This document shows, piece after piece, positions 40,945 through 41,116 of a DNA stretch of 41,116 nt. Source of the stretch: JACJXF01 sp038316435 (GTDB lineage: Bacteria > Bacteroidota > Bacteroidia > Bacteroidales > GCA-2748055); contig JBBQAQ010000038.1 in NCBI GenBank assembly GCA_038316435.1, positions 1 to 41,116 of the forward strand. The letters run 5' to 3'. The position numbers were made by a program, and so were the translations under genes. The stretch's first letter is position 1. Every line of letters starts with the position of its first letter. The notes under the pieces are model-generated. The model was given only the letters and a program-made list of their open reading frames with translations. It did no database searches and was not told the DNA's origin.

Positions 40945-41116
40945 ATAAAATTCTTGTTGCAGATTCTAATTTCAGAATCATTGTTGTCCGGTAAAACCGG
41001 AATATAGTTAATATTTCTTTTTATTTGCCTGATAATCAGTCATTCTTTTTTAGTTTTTCAAAAGTAAGCCCCCTGCATTTCCGGAAACAGTGATTTTTCA
41101 TATTCACGCTTGTTTT

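Overview
The window looks like chromosomal DNA of a Bacteroidota bacterium, probably an environmental or marine polysaccharide degrader of the Bacteroidales/Marinilabiliales type. This rests on AT-rich intergenic DNA, many lipoproteins, a TonB-dependent receptor with a CarboxypepD_reg-like N-terminus, family-typical proteins (GSCFA, VF530, DUF6786, DUF1080, DUF2271, cysteine-rich CWC) and repeated -7 boxes of the Bacteroidota form TAnnTTTG. The species assignment is inference.

Layout. 1-7.4 kb, minus strand: a sugar locus running from a LacI-type regulator through L-fucose isomerase (FucI), a DUF6786 lipoprotein, an FucP-type permease and a secreted DUF1080 protein to a GH74-like secreted hydrolase cut by the window edge. 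7.5-7.75 kb holds the decayed C-terminal end of an FtsX-type permease. 7.9-8.4 kb: SRPBCC protein. 8.4-11.5 kb, minus: a glycan operon (GtrB/ArnC-like glycosyltransferase, WecD-like acetyltransferase, WecE-like aminotransferase) with a double CDGSH protein. 11.9-15.0 kb, plus: SpeA arginine decarboxylase, VF530 protein, S4-domain protein and a secreted coiled-coil-like protein. 15.0-15.6 kb, minus: folB and a 55-residue CWC protein. 15.7-19.6 kb, minus: a CBM9-like/sulfatase fusion and a GH63-like glycosidase. 19.8-23.6 kb, minus: an unknown protein, a DUF2271 lipoprotein and a TonB-dependent receptor. 23.8-33.7 kb, minus: GSCFA, alpha/beta hydrolase, queG, a SufT-like protein, sufE, sufS, sufD, sufC and sufB. 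This Fe-S series is interrupted between sufE and sufS by an opposite-strand AAA ATPase with its own promoter, which sits inside a 15-bp tandem repeat.

34.2-35.2 kb, plus: a Xre/RES toxin-antitoxin pair behind a perfect 13-bp inverted repeat. 35.3-37.4 kb: a Cache-SpoIIE phosphatase whose first transmembrane helix appears separated from its start by a one-base frameshift. Then a tiny lipoprotein and YebC. 38.6-40.3 kb, minus: a three-gene module (XRE regulator, ImmA/IrrE metallopeptidase, PIN-like nuclease) with a strong promoter covered by two related palindromes. It lies beside a gene remnant and a tRNA-Cys gene. Upstream of that tRNA is a second tRNA-Cys copy broken by two palindromic insertions.

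The strongest candidates for something little described are the XRE/ImmA-IrrE/PIN module at the tRNA-Cys locus, the repeat-promoter ATPase inserted in the suf locus, and the palindrome-disrupted tRNA-Cys copy.
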